Assembly (NCBI GenBank): GCA_024234635.1
Contig: JACKNX010000002.1
Coordinates: forward strand, 1-64,000
DNA from: Pseudomonadales bacterium
GTDB taxonomy: Bacteria; Pseudomonadota; Gammaproteobacteria; Pseudomonadales; Azotimanducaceae
DNA: 64,000 bases
Reading direction: 5' to 3'
Part shown: positions 42,952 through 51,310 of the stretch, one piece after another
Numbering within the stretch: the first letter of the stretch is position 1
Layout of the letters: each line of letters starts with the position of its first letter
Notes under the pieces: generated by a model
Told to the model about the DNA's origin: nothing
Seen by the model: the letters and a program-made list of their open reading frames with translations, nothing else
Database searches by the model: none
Position numbers and translations under genes: made by a program

Positions 42952-43128
42952 ACCTGTTTCCCGGGGCGGCAACAACGGAATCCGCTCTCCGCAACTGCAC
43001 CTCCCACCCGTGTCGCCGCAGACGCGATCACACAGCCTTGCGGGCGGAACAGATTCCCGGCATCCGGACATGACCGGAACTTCGGTCCGATTCGATCCCG
43101 CCGTGCCGAGCCCCGGGTAAGTAGTCCT

Positions 43129-43566
43129 TCAGGCGTTGTCCAACGCAGCGCGAATTCGCCGCGCATGTGTTTCCAGCACCGTCCTGTCCGCCATGTCGCG
43201 CGCGTGCATGCGGAATTCCACCCCGGTGAAGCGCGGCAGAATATGGAAATGCAGGTGGAATACCGTTTGCCCGGCCGCCGCGCCATTGAGCTGCGCAATC
43301 ATGATGCCTGGCGCGGCGAAGGCTTCCCGTACCGCCGCAGCCACGCGTTGCGTGGTCGCCAGCGTGGCGGCGAAGTACTCGGCTGGCAATGAAAACAGGT
43401 CAGCGGCGCCGTACTTCGGAATGACCAGTGCGTGGCCGTCCGTCTGCGGCATGATGTCCATGAAAGCCAGCGTCAGCTCATCCTCGTACACGGGCACACA
43501 GGGAAGTTCTCCCCGCAGGATACGGGCGAAGACGTTGCCGGTGTCATAGTCCGCGGCATGCTGCAT
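43129..43566 (-). CDS. HIT-family nucleotide hydrolase/transferase
   Basis: About 145 residues. The histidine triad HLHFHILPRF is near residue 96. The N-terminus has NVFARILRGELPCVPVYEDE and AFMDIMPQTDGHALVIPKYG, typical of HINT/Fhit-type HIT proteins that hydrolyse AMP-lysine or related adenylates. The ATG at 43566 gives the usual N-terminus. It is divergent from the large amidohydrolase gene, with a 93-bp gap. Confidence 0.93.
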   Translation of the reverse strand: MQHAADYDTGNVFARILRGELPCVPVYEDELTLAFMDIMPQTDGHALVIPKYGAADLFSLPAEYFAATLATTQRVAAAVREAFAAPGIMIAQLNGAAAGQTVFHLHFHILPRFTGVEFRMHARDMADRTVLETHARRIRAALDNA

Positions 43567-43659
43567 GGTTGTGTCCTTCGCGGCGTTGTTCCGCCCTGCC
43601 ACTGAGGGGCCGGGAACCTGGGCCGTCATGCTAGCACGGCCTTGTCAGAGGGAGCATCG

Positions 43660-46600
43660 ATGCGCCGCTGGTTACTCACTTCGCTGCTGTTCTTACTCCC
43701 GGCAGCGGCTCTTGCGGATCTCCCGCTTGTCGCGGAACGTACCATCGCCTTCGAGACGCAGCGGGTATCCTGGCTGTCGGTGGATGTCTCGCCGGATGGT
43801 TCCACCCTCGTCATGGAGGTCCTCGGCGACATCTACGTGGCGCCGGCATCCGGCGGCGAGAGCAGGCGCCTCACCCAGGGCCCGGCCTTTGACAGCCAGC
43901 CACGTTTTTCGCCCGATGGCGCGCGCATCACCTTTCTGAGCGACCGCAGTGGCGCGGAAAACGTCTGGATCATGGATGCAGATGGCGGTCATCCCCGGCA
44001 GCTCAGCCAGGAGAAGGATGGCGTCGAGTTCGCCTCCCCCACTTTTTCCCCGGGCGGCGATCACGTTGTCGTGTCGCGCAGTACCTGGGCATTGCGTACC
44101 TATGAACTATGGGCCTATCACCTTGACGGCGGAAAAGGCGTACAGATAACCAATGCCAGACCGGCAGCAACCACACCGGCAAACGAACGCCCCAACACCC
44201 TGGGCGCCGCGTATTCACCGGACGGCAGATTCCTGTACTACGCGAGGAAAAATGGCGGTTTTGCCTATAACGCAAGCCTGCCGATGTGGCAGATCGCCCG
44301 ACGGGATCTGCGCGACGGTACGGAGGTCATCATCACGGAAGATCATGGCAGCGCGATGCGTCCCGTGCTGTCACCCGACGGTAAAAGCCTGGTGTATGCC
44401 GTGCGCCACCGACAGCAGACCGGCCTGCGCCTGCGCGATCTCCTGACAGGCACCGACCGGTGGTTGCGTTGGCCGGTGGAACACGACGAGCAGGAATCAC
44501 GCTTCACCCGCGACCTGATGCCGGGCTACGCGTTTGCGCCTGATGGCAGATCGCTGTATGTCGCCATCGATGGCCAGGTCCATCGTCTGCGCATCGAAGA
44601 CGGCGTCGCAACGCCGATTCCACTGCGTTTTGCAGTGGAACAGCAACTCGGGCCGCGACTGGATTTTCCTCACCGCACGGGCGTGGGCCCGGTACGCGCC
44701 CGCCTGCTGCTGACGCCCACCCTGTCCCCGGACGGCAATCGGCTGGCTTTCTCCGCGTTTCTCTCACTGTTCGTGCATGATCTTGTCAAAAACAGGACAA
44801 CCCAACTGTTGCCGGATGGCACGGCCGGTGTACAGCCGGCGTGGTCGCCGGATGGACGCTCGCTGTTCTACGCGGGATGGGACGGCGAAAGTGGGCACAT
44901 CTGGCGAATCGGCGCCAATGGCGGCAAAGCGCGACGTATCACGAATGCGTCGGCCTACTACTCCGAGCCGGTGGTGAGCCCGGACGGGCGCGCCGTGTAC
45001 GCTTTGCGGGGTTCGCGACAGGACAGACTGACCCGCGATTTCGACCTCGGCCAGACGGCCGGTGCTGATCTGGTGAAGGTGGACGTGGCGTCCGGCAAGG
45101 TGACGGTCGTTGCACCAGCCACGGATCTCAGCCGGCCGCACTTTGGCCCCGAGGCAGACCGGATCTACCTGTTTGCGTCGCCAGGCGTTTTTGCCCCTGC
45201 CGGTGTCGGCTCGCTTGTTTCGATGCGGCTCGACGGTAGCGACAGGCGCACGCACTTGAGCGTCAGGGGTCCTGGTATCTACCGGGCGGAAGAGGAAGTC
45301 TCGCCGGAGGCCATGCAACTCTCGCCGAACGGGGTGTACGTGCTCGTAAGACATGCCGCCCAGCTCTACGTCGTGCAGCAACTCGGCAGCGAATTTCGCG
45401 GCGTGACCCAGAGCCTCAGTGCCGCGTCGCTGCCGATGTACCGACTCACCGACGTGGGTGCGGATGCCATGGGCTGGAGCAACGATGGCCGTACCGTCTG
45501 GTGGACCGTCGGACACACCCTGCACACCCGTGCGCTTGCAAGCATGAGTTTCCAGGATGACGACACCGAAGCAACTGTCGTGGACGGCCCGGATACCCAG
45601 ACGAAACCGGGCGAAATGCACGACGACAGGCCGCGGGAGGATCACGACACCGTGGCCACCACCGTGGTGGATCTGTACCGGCCAAGGCATTTCCCGCGGG
45701 GTACGGTCGCGCTGGTCAACGCCACCCTGCACACCATGGAAGCCGGGACGGCGCCCGTACCCCACGGCGTCCTGCTCATCACCGACGGCCGTATCCGGGC
45801 CGTGGGCGCGGCCGCCGACGTCGAGATTCCCCAGGAGGCTACGGTGATCGACCTGAGCGGGAAACATGTACTTCCGGGGTTCATCGACACGCATGCCCAC
45901 TACCGACCCATGCGTGATCTGCTCGATGGTGGTAACGCCTCCTTTCTCGCCAACCTGGCCTATGGCGTCACCACGGGCATCGACGTGCAACCCAGCACCG
46001 TGGACATCATCGCCTATGAAGATCTGATCGATGCCGGGCTGATGACCGGTCCGCGCACGCTGTCCACCGGTCCCGGAGTATTCAGCAACAACATCTTCCG
46101 ATCCGCCGCGCACGTGGAAAACGTGCTGCGCCGTTATCGCGACCACTATGGCGTGCGCAACATCAAGGCGTACCTCGCCGGCCGGCGGGAGCAACGGCAA
46201 TGGGTGGTGCAGGCCTGCCGCAAGCTGGGACTGATGCCCACCACCGAAGGCGGGCTGGACATGAAGCTGGACCTGACGCACGTGCTCGATGGCTTCAGCG
46301 GCAACGAGCACAACTTTCCGCTGGTGACGTTGCAGGACGACATCGTGCAACTCGTGGCGCGCGCCGGCCTGGCCTATACCCCGACGCTAATCGTCACGTA
46401 TGGCGGTCCATGGGGCGAAGGCTGGTTCTATACGCGCGAATCGCCCGTGAACGATGCCAAACTCAACCGGTTTACGCCCTACCCGGAACTGGCCGGCAAG
46501 GCGCTGCGGCGCATGTGGGCGCAAGACGCCGAGTACACACATCCACGCCTCGCCGCGCAGGCACGCAAGCTCGTGGACGCCGGCGGTAACGTGGGCATCG

Positions 46601-46947
46601 GCGCGCATGGTCAGCTTCAGGGTCTGGGTTACCACTGGGAGATGTGGCTGCTGGCCAGCGGCGGCATGACCAGTCAGCAGATACTGACTTCCGCAACGCG
46701 TATGGGCGCAGAGATGATCGGCGTGGAACAGGACCTGGGCACGTTGACGGCCGGCAAGCTGGCCGACATGGTGGTGCTGGATGCGGACCCACTCACGGAC
46801 ATTCGCAACACTGCCAGACTGAACCGGGTGATCAAGGGCGGCGAGATCTACGACGCGTCCACACTGGACCAGCAGTGGCCCCTGGAAAAGCCACTGGCGG
46901 ATCAGTGGTGGTGGCACCTGGAGCCTGTGGCCCCGGCCGGGGAGTGA
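43660..46947 (+). CDS. Exported TolB-like beta-propeller/amidohydrolase fusion
   Basis: About 1095 residues with a signal peptide (WLLTSLLFLLPAAALADLPL). Residues about 40-620 hold PD40/WD40-like strands (VDVSPDGSTLVMEVLGDIYV, FDSQPRFSPDGARITFLSDR, GVQPAWSPDGRSLFYAGWDG) forming one or two beta-propellers. The C-terminal part, from about residue 690, is an amidohydrolase: LSGKHVLPGFIDTHAHYRPM carries the metal-binding His-x-His, and TAGKLADMVVLDADPLTDIR is the usual C-terminal return strand. The family probably hydrolyses peptides or amides outside the cytoplasm. ATG 43660 has AGGGAG five to six bases upstream. It converges on the TauD gene. Confidence 0.9.
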   Translation: MRRWLLTSLLFLLPAAALADLPLVAERTIAFETQRVSWLSVDVSPDGSTLVMEVLGDIYVAPASGGESRRLTQGPAFDSQPRFSPDGARITFLSDRSGAENVWIMDADGGHPRQLSQEKDGVEFASPTFSPGGDHVVVSRSTWALRTYELWAYHLDGGKGVQITNARPAATTPANERPNTLGAAYSPDGRFLYYARKNGGFAYNASLPMWQIARRDLRDGTEVIITEDHGSAMRPVLSPDGKSLVYAVRHRQQTGLRLRDLLTGTDRWLRWPVEHDEQESRFTRDLMPGYAFAPDGRSLYVAIDGQVHRLRIEDGVATPIPLRFAVEQQLGPRLDFPHRTGVGPVRARLLLTPTLSPDGNRLAFSAFLSLFVHDLVKNRTTQLLPDGTAGVQPAWSPDGRSLFYAGWDGESGHIWRIGANGGKARRITNASAYYSEPVVSPDGRAVYALRGSRQDRLTRDFDLGQTAGADLVKVDVASGKVTVVAPATDLSRPHFGPEADRIYLFASPGVFAPAGVGSLVSMRLDGSDRRTHLSVRGPGIYRAEEEVSPEAMQLSPNGVYVLVRHAAQLYVVQQLGSEFRGVTQSLSAASLPMYRLTDVGADAMGWSNDGRTVWWTVGHTLHTRALASMSFQDDDTEATVVDGPDTQTKPGEMHDDRPREDHDTVATTVVDLYRPRHFPRGTVALVNATLHTMEAGTAPVPHGVLLITDGRIRAVGAAADVEIPQEATVIDLSGKHVLPGFIDTHAHYRPMRDLLDGGNASFLANLAYGVTTGIDVQPSTVDIIAYEDLIDAGLMTGPRTLSTGPGVFSNNIFRSAAHVENVLRRYRDHYGVRNIKAYLAGRREQRQWVVQACRKLGLMPTTEGGLDMKLDLTHVLDGFSGNEHNFPLVTLQDDIVQLVARAGLAYTPTLIVTYGGPWGEGWFYTRESPVNDAKLNRFTPYPELAGKALRRMWAQDAEYTHPRLAAQARKLVDAGGNVGIGAHGQLQGLGYHWEMWLLASGGMTSQQILTSATRMGAEMIGVEQDLGTLTAGKLADMVVLDADPLTDIRNTARLNRVIKGGEIYDASTLDQQWPLEKPLADQWWWHLEPVAPAGE

Positions 46948-46964
46948 CCCCCGGGACACGTGCA

Positions 46965-46991
46965 GGCAGCCGGGTCTGGGCACCGGCTGCC
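46965..46991. terminator. Hairpin between the amidohydrolase and TauD genes
   Basis: GGCAGCCGG, nine unpaired bases, then CCGGCTGCC forms a perfect 9-bp stem in the 58-bp gap between two convergent genes. It could stop transcription from both sides; no T-run is present. Confidence 0.45.
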
Positions 46992-47005
46992 ATGCGCAAT
47001 CTGGT

Positions 47006-47908
47006 TCAGTCTTTCGCGGCCCGACCGCGCAGGTAGAAATGGAGCTGGCGATCATGGCGACTGGTGGCTGACAGCGGCCCCGGACGCAGCCAGGGTTGCC
47101 ACCGCGGCGGCGACGACGCGGTCACCTGATCGCCCATGACCGTCACCCGCTGAATGATGCGTTCGCCGTCGAAGTCATTGATGACGAAGTGCTGGGTGCA
47201 GCGGTTGTCCCACATGCCGATGGTGCCCTGGGCCCACCGGTAGCGTACGGTGAAGCGCGGATTTTTAACCCAGCCCGTGAGGTACTGCAGCAGCATCGCG
47301 CTTTCTTCCGCGCTCATCTCCACGATCCGGCGCGTGAAATGTTCGTTGACGTAGAGCGCGCGCCGGCCGGTTACCGGGTGTACGCGTACGACGGGATGCA
47401 CTGCCATCTGCTCGGGGTGATTGTGCGGCAAAGCGTCGTGCAGCGCGGTCAGGCCCTCGCACAGTTCTTTCATAGGCGCCGAGAGTTCGTCATAAGCCGC
47501 GTAGAGACTCGACCACATCGTGTCGCCTCCCACAGGCGGGCAGCGCACCATGTTCAGAATGGACATCAGCGCCGGCGATTCCTGAAATGTGATGTCGGTA
47601 TGCCATTCATCCGCGATACCGCCCCGGGTGGCCGCCAGCTCGAAGATCTCGGGATGTTCCAGGAACGCGTTTTTCAGGTTCGGATGCCCTTCCAGGGTAC
47701 CGAAGTGACGGCCGAGCGCCACGTGCTGCTCCTGGGTGAGATTCTGCCCCGGAAAAAACAGCACCAGATGCTCGAGCAACAGGGCCTCGAGTGCGGCGGC
47801 GGTGTCCGCATCCACCTGCCCGAGATCCACGCCATGCACTTCGGCGCCAAGCGCGCCCGCCAGCCGGATCACCTGCCAGTCAGCCGGTAGTTGCAATGCT
47901 TCACTCAT
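47006..47908 (-). CDS. TauD/TfdA-family 2-oxoglutarate dioxygenase
   Basis: 300 residues. The iron ligands are His103-x-Asp105 (EWHTDITFQE) and His240 (MWDNRCTQHFVINDF). The 2-oxoglutarate-binding Arg is in RIIQRVTVMGD. ALYVNEHFTRRIVEM and LFFPGQNLTQEQHVALGRHF are typical of TauD/TfdA enzymes. These hydroxylate sulfonates, sulfate esters, aryloxyacids or related acids to release a leaving group; the substrate is not predictable. The start has GGAGGA six bases upstream. It is divergent from the second CYP153 gene across 107 bp. Confidence 0.93.
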   Translation of the reverse strand: MSEALQLPADWQVIRLAGALGAEVHGVDLGQVDADTAAALEALLLEHLVLFFPGQNLTQEQHVALGRHFGTLEGHPNLKNAFLEHPEIFELAATRGGIADEWHTDITFQESPALMSILNMVRCPPVGGDTMWSSLYAAYDELSAPMKELCEGLTALHDALPHNHPEQMAVHPVVRVHPVTGRRALYVNEHFTRRIVEMSAEESAMLLQYLTGWVKNPRFTVRYRWAQGTIGMWDNRCTQHFVINDFDGERIIQRVTVMGDQVTASSPPRWQPWLRPGPLSATSRHDRQLHFYLRGRAAKD

Positions 47909-48015
47909 GGGGCGTCCTCCGGGATTTCCGGGGAATTATACGGCCGCCCGCGCTGAGAGCAGCGCCAATCCCGGAACAAGTGGTAAAGTTTCGCGTTCAG
48001 AGAGGAGAACTCGTC

Positions 48016-49254
48016 ATGGCCGAAGCCCCGGTTGTCACCCCCGTCGATGTGCAGTCAATTCCCCTGGCACAGATTGACGTCAGTCGTGCCGAACTGTTCC
48101 AGACCGATACGCACTGGGAGTACTTTCGCCGGTTGCGCCGGGAGGATCCCGTGCATTATTGCGGCCAGAGTCTGTTCGGCCCCTACTGGTCCGTGACGAA
48201 GTTCCGCGACATCATGGAAATCGAGAAGAACCATCAGGTGTTCTCCTCTGAACCGGGCATCACCCTGGCCGACCGGCCGGAGGACTTCCAGACCACCAAC
48301 TTCATCGCCATGGACCCGCCGAAACACGACGTGCAACGCAAGACCGTGCAGGGCGTGGTGGCGCCGATGAACCTCGCCCGCCTGGAGAGCACGATTCGCG
48401 AGCGTGCCGCACGCATTCTGGACAGCCTGCCGATCGGCGAAGAATTCAACTGGGTCGACCGCATGTCGGTGGAACTGACCACGCAGATGCTGGCCACCAT
48501 CTTCGACTTCCCCTTCGAGCAGCGACGCAAGCTGACCTACTGGTCTGACATGGCAACGTCGGGGGAACTCGCTGGCGGACCTACCCCGGAACCGGTTCGG
48601 CGCAAGGCCCTGCTCGAGTGCCTGGAGACCTTCACCGCGTTGCGCAACGAGCGACTGAAGGAGCCGCCGAAACCCGACCTTCTGTCCATGCTCGCACACG
48701 GCGAAGAGACGAGGGACATGCCGCCCATGGAATTTCTCGGCAACCTGATCCTTCTGATCGTGGGCGGCAATGACACCACGCGCAATTCCATTTCCGGTGG
48801 CGTACTCGCTCTCAATCAGAACCCCGGCGAATACGACAAGCTGCGCGCCGACACCTCACTCATACCCAACATGGTATCCGAGATCATCCGCTGGCAGACG
48901 CCGCTTGCCTACATGCGCCGAACCGCAATGGTGGATTTCACATTGCGGGACAAGACCATTCGCGCCGGCGACAAGGTGGCAATGTGGTACGTTTCCGGCA
49001 ACCGCGACGAAGAGGAGATCCCCGATCCGGATCGTTTCTGGATCGACAGGCCCAACGCCCGTCACCATGTCTCGTTCGGCTTCGGTCTGCATCGCTGCAT
49101 GGGCAACCGCCTCGCGGAAATGCAACTGCGCGTTCTGTGGGAGGAGATCATGAAGCGGTTCCGCTTCGTGGAAATCACCGGTCCCATCGAGCGCGTGCAG
49201 TCCAGCTTCGTCAAAGGCTATTCAAGCATGCCGGTAATCCTGCATAGCTGGTGA
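48016..49254 (+). CDS. Cytochrome P450, CYP153 family (second copy)
   Basis: 412 residues. All CYP153 hallmarks are present: LFGPYWSVTKFRDIMEIEKN, FIAMDPPKHDVQRKTVQGVV, the I-helix GGNDTTRNS, the ExxR in SEIIRWQTP, AGDKVAMWYVSGNRDEEE, and FGFGLHRCMGNRLAEMQLRV with the haem Cys near residue 361. It looks nearer to characterised alkane or fatty-acid omega-hydroxylases than the copy at 3.6 kb does. ATG 48016 has AGGAGA seven bases upstream and gives a standard N-terminus. A ferredoxin and reductase are not encoded beside it. A divergent TauD dioxygenase is its upstream neighbour. Confidence 0.95.
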   Translation: MAEAPVVTPVDVQSIPLAQIDVSRAELFQTDTHWEYFRRLRREDPVHYCGQSLFGPYWSVTKFRDIMEIEKNHQVFSSEPGITLADRPEDFQTTNFIAMDPPKHDVQRKTVQGVVAPMNLARLESTIRERAARILDSLPIGEEFNWVDRMSVELTTQMLATIFDFPFEQRRKLTYWSDMATSGELAGGPTPEPVRRKALLECLETFTALRNERLKEPPKPDLLSMLAHGEETRDMPPMEFLGNLILLIVGGNDTTRNSISGGVLALNQNPGEYDKLRADTSLIPNMVSEIIRWQTPLAYMRRTAMVDFTLRDKTIRAGDKVAMWYVSGNRDEEEIPDPDRFWIDRPNARHHVSFGFGLHRCMGNRLAEMQLRVLWEEIMKRFRFVEITGPIERVQSSFVKGYSSMPVILHSW

Positions 49255-49314
49255 CCCGTGGACGAACAGCGACCGAACGGGCCCTGACGCCAGCTGGCTG
49301 ACAAGGGGTCGGAC

Positions 49315-49716
49315 ATGGCATTGGCTTGCTGGAATTGCGGCGAAGACCTGACCTCGGTGCCGAAACCGATCAGCCGCCACGCGCAGTGCCCGAGCTGTTT
49401 CGAAGCGCTGCGCTGCTGCCGACTGTGCCAGCACTTCGACGAAGCGACGGCGGGACAATGCCGCGAGGAACGCGCCGACCCGCCTACCCGCAAGGAAAGC
49501 GCCAACTTCTGCGAGTTTTTTCGGCCGCGCGCCAACGCCTACGTGGATCGCCGGGGCAAGGCAGCCAGCGACGCCAAAGCGAAACTCGAGGCCCTCTTCG
49601 GTTCGCAGGAAACGGATCAGGCTATCGACAACGCACTGGACCGGTCGCCAAGTCCGCCTTCCAGGGAGGATGCGGCACGGGCAGCTCTGGAAGCATTGTT
49701 CCGCAAACCGGACTGA
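49315..49716 (+). CDS. Cys-rich zinc-ribbon protein of unknown function
   Basis: 133 residues. The N-terminal 75 contain CWNCG, CPSC, CCRLCQHFD, QCREE and FCEFF cysteine pairs arranged as zinc ribbons. The C-terminal half is helical and acidic (KAASDAKAKLEALFGSQETD). This is a conserved unassigned layout in proteobacteria, with no enzymatic residues visible. It lies 60 bp after the P450 stop in the same direction and may be co-transcribed. Confidence 0.8.
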   Translation: MALACWNCGEDLTSVPKPISRHAQCPSCFEALRCCRLCQHFDEATAGQCREERADPPTRKESANFCEFFRPRANAYVDRRGKAASDAKAKLEALFGSQETDQAIDNALDRSPSPPSREDAARAALEALFRKPD

Positions 49717-49997
49717 ACCTCCCCGCGCCGGATCGTCGCCCTGCGGCCAACGCGCCTTCACGAACGACCTCCGCCGAGAAATTTTTTCCTGCCTGCGACC
49801 ATTTCGTCTCCCACCGCATCTTCAGTACAGGAACGATCGACACGATGCGAAGCGCCGGATGGGCAGCGGAATGGTCAGTGTCTCACGAGCAGCACGGCCC
49901 ACCGCCCTGTCGCCGGGGAACCGGCGACCCTACGCTGCCAGCAACGTCATCAGATCGTTGACAGATACACGGAATCTTCCGACAGGAGAACGCACAG

Positions 49998-50363
49998 ATG
50001 AAAAGACTCCCCCTTGCAACCCTTAACTTTCCAACCCTTACCTTTGCAACCCTCACCCTTGCCCTCTCCGCCAGCGCCTTCGGCCATGCCAGCGACGCTG
50101 ACTACAGCCTCGTCTATCGCAACGCCGACTTCGCCACCTACGAGAATGTCAGGGATCTGCACCAACGCATCGTGAAGACGGCAAAAGCCCACTGTCCAAG
50201 CTATTTCACTACTCGCTCGCTCAGCGATGTGAACACCTGCGTGCGGGATGTTGTCGAGAACCTCGTGCGCTCAATCGACAATCCGCGACTCACCGCTTAC
50301 GACGCCGGCCAACCGGCGTTTGATGTTGCTTCCGAGGTGAACGGGGACAGTGCGTCGTCCTGA
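49998..50363 (+). CDS. UrcA-family exported protein
   Basis: 121 residues. A signal peptide is followed by the UrcA pattern: SLVYRNADFATYENVRDLHQ, then RIVKTAKAHCP, a second Cys in LSDVNTCVRDVVENLVRSI and NPRLTAYDAG. The two Cys are probably disulfide-bonded. The family is exported and has no known activity. AGGAGA lies eight bases before the ATG. The hydrophobic part of the signal peptide is encoded by a 15-bp tandem repeat (50013-50057). Confidence 0.8.
   Translation: MKRLPLATLNFPTLTFATLTLALSASAFGHASDADYSLVYRNADFATYENVRDLHQRIVKTAKAHCPSYFTTRSLSDVNTCVRDVVENLVRSIDNPRLTAYDAGQPAFDVASEVNGDSASS
50013..50057 (+). repeat. Three in-frame 15-bp tandem repeats in the UrcA signal peptide
   Basis: Three successive 15-base units (CTTGCAACCCTTAAC, TTTCCAACCCTTACC, TTTGCAACCCTCACC) encode LATLN, FPTLT and FATLT. 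The unit length is a multiple of three, so copy-number change would lengthen or shorten the signal peptide without a frameshift. Confidence 0.75.
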
Positions 50364-50371
50364 GGCAATCC

Positions 50372-51151
50372 TCAGTGCGACACGCTCCCGCGCACATGGG
50401 CGTGTAACAAAGCATTGAACGTATCGGGCTGTTCGAAGTAAGGTGAATGGCCCGAGCCCTGAACCACAACCAGTCGGGCGCCGGGGATATGCGGCACGAA
50501 TGAGGCCAGCAGCGAGGCTGGAAAGAGCGGATCCTCGGCACCGGCAATGAACAGTACCGGGCACTGCAGTGCAGACGCCGCCTCCAGCGACACCGGATCA
50601 CGCGCCAGCGCCCGCAGGCTGGTCATGCGGAAGTCGACATTGAAAGCGGTTATCGCCCTGTACAACGCCACCCTCTCTGGTCTGGCCAGGGTAGCGCGCG
50701 ACATCGTGCGCAGAATGCCATCGCCGGCATTCTCGTCCGATCTCGTGAGGTTGGCCGCCGATTCGGTTGGCGCCGGATTTGGCAGGCCGCCTGGTGTGGC
50801 GCTCAATGTCAGTGACAACACGCGTTGCGGCGCATCCAGGGCCAGTCGCAACGCGGTAAATCCGCCCATCGACTGCCCCACCACGTGAGCCTTGTCAGCA
50901 CCGACTGCATCGAGCACGGCCAGCGCATCGTCCCGCAGCGCCGGCGCGGAGACCGAATCGGCCGGCGCAGGACTGCGCGCGAAGGTACGATGATCAAAAG
51001 TGATGCAACGGAAGCCTTTTCCGGAAAACCAGGCAACCTGCTGGTACCAGATAGCCGCATTGCCACCCGCGCCGTGGGCAAACAGGATGGTCTCGCCTTC
51101 ACCCGCAACCTCGTAATAGATACGGGTACCCCGACACGTCGCATACGGCAT
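50372..51151 (-). CDS. Alpha/beta hydrolase
   Basis: About 259 residues. The oxyanion-hole region is ILFAHGAGGNAAIWYQQ, the nucleophile elbow is VVGQSMGGFTALRL, the acid is in FIAGAEDPLFPASLL and the catalytic His in GSGHSPYFEQPDTF. FDHRTFARSPA replaces the more usual FDHRGxGRS. The length and layout fit small esterase/lactonase members. ATG 51151 has GGGGAG nine bases upstream; an ATG at 51160 is too close to that site. It converges on the UrcA gene. Confidence 0.9.
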   Translation of the reverse strand: MPYATCRGTRIYYEVAGEGETILFAHGAGGNAAIWYQQVAWFSGKGFRCITFDHRTFARSPAPADSVSAPALRDDALAVLDAVGADKAHVVGQSMGGFTALRLALDAPQRVLSLTLSATPGGLPNPAPTESAANLTRSDENAGDGILRTMSRATLARPERVALYRAITAFNVDFRMTSLRALARDPVSLEAASALQCPVLFIAGAEDPLFPASLLASFVPHIPGARLVVVQGSGHSPYFEQPDTFNALLHAHVRGSVSH

Positions 51152-51310
51152 TCGTCCCATCTCCCCTTCCGCCTGTTCAGCACCCGCTGAGCATCGCGCC
51201 CGGTGTCGATTGTGACCCGCAATGCCGGTCACTTGAAGCCCGGCCGGGAAGCGTTCGCAGGCAGGCTGCCGATGCACCTGGGTCTGGCAAGTCCGCGAGC
51301 ATGGCACGTC

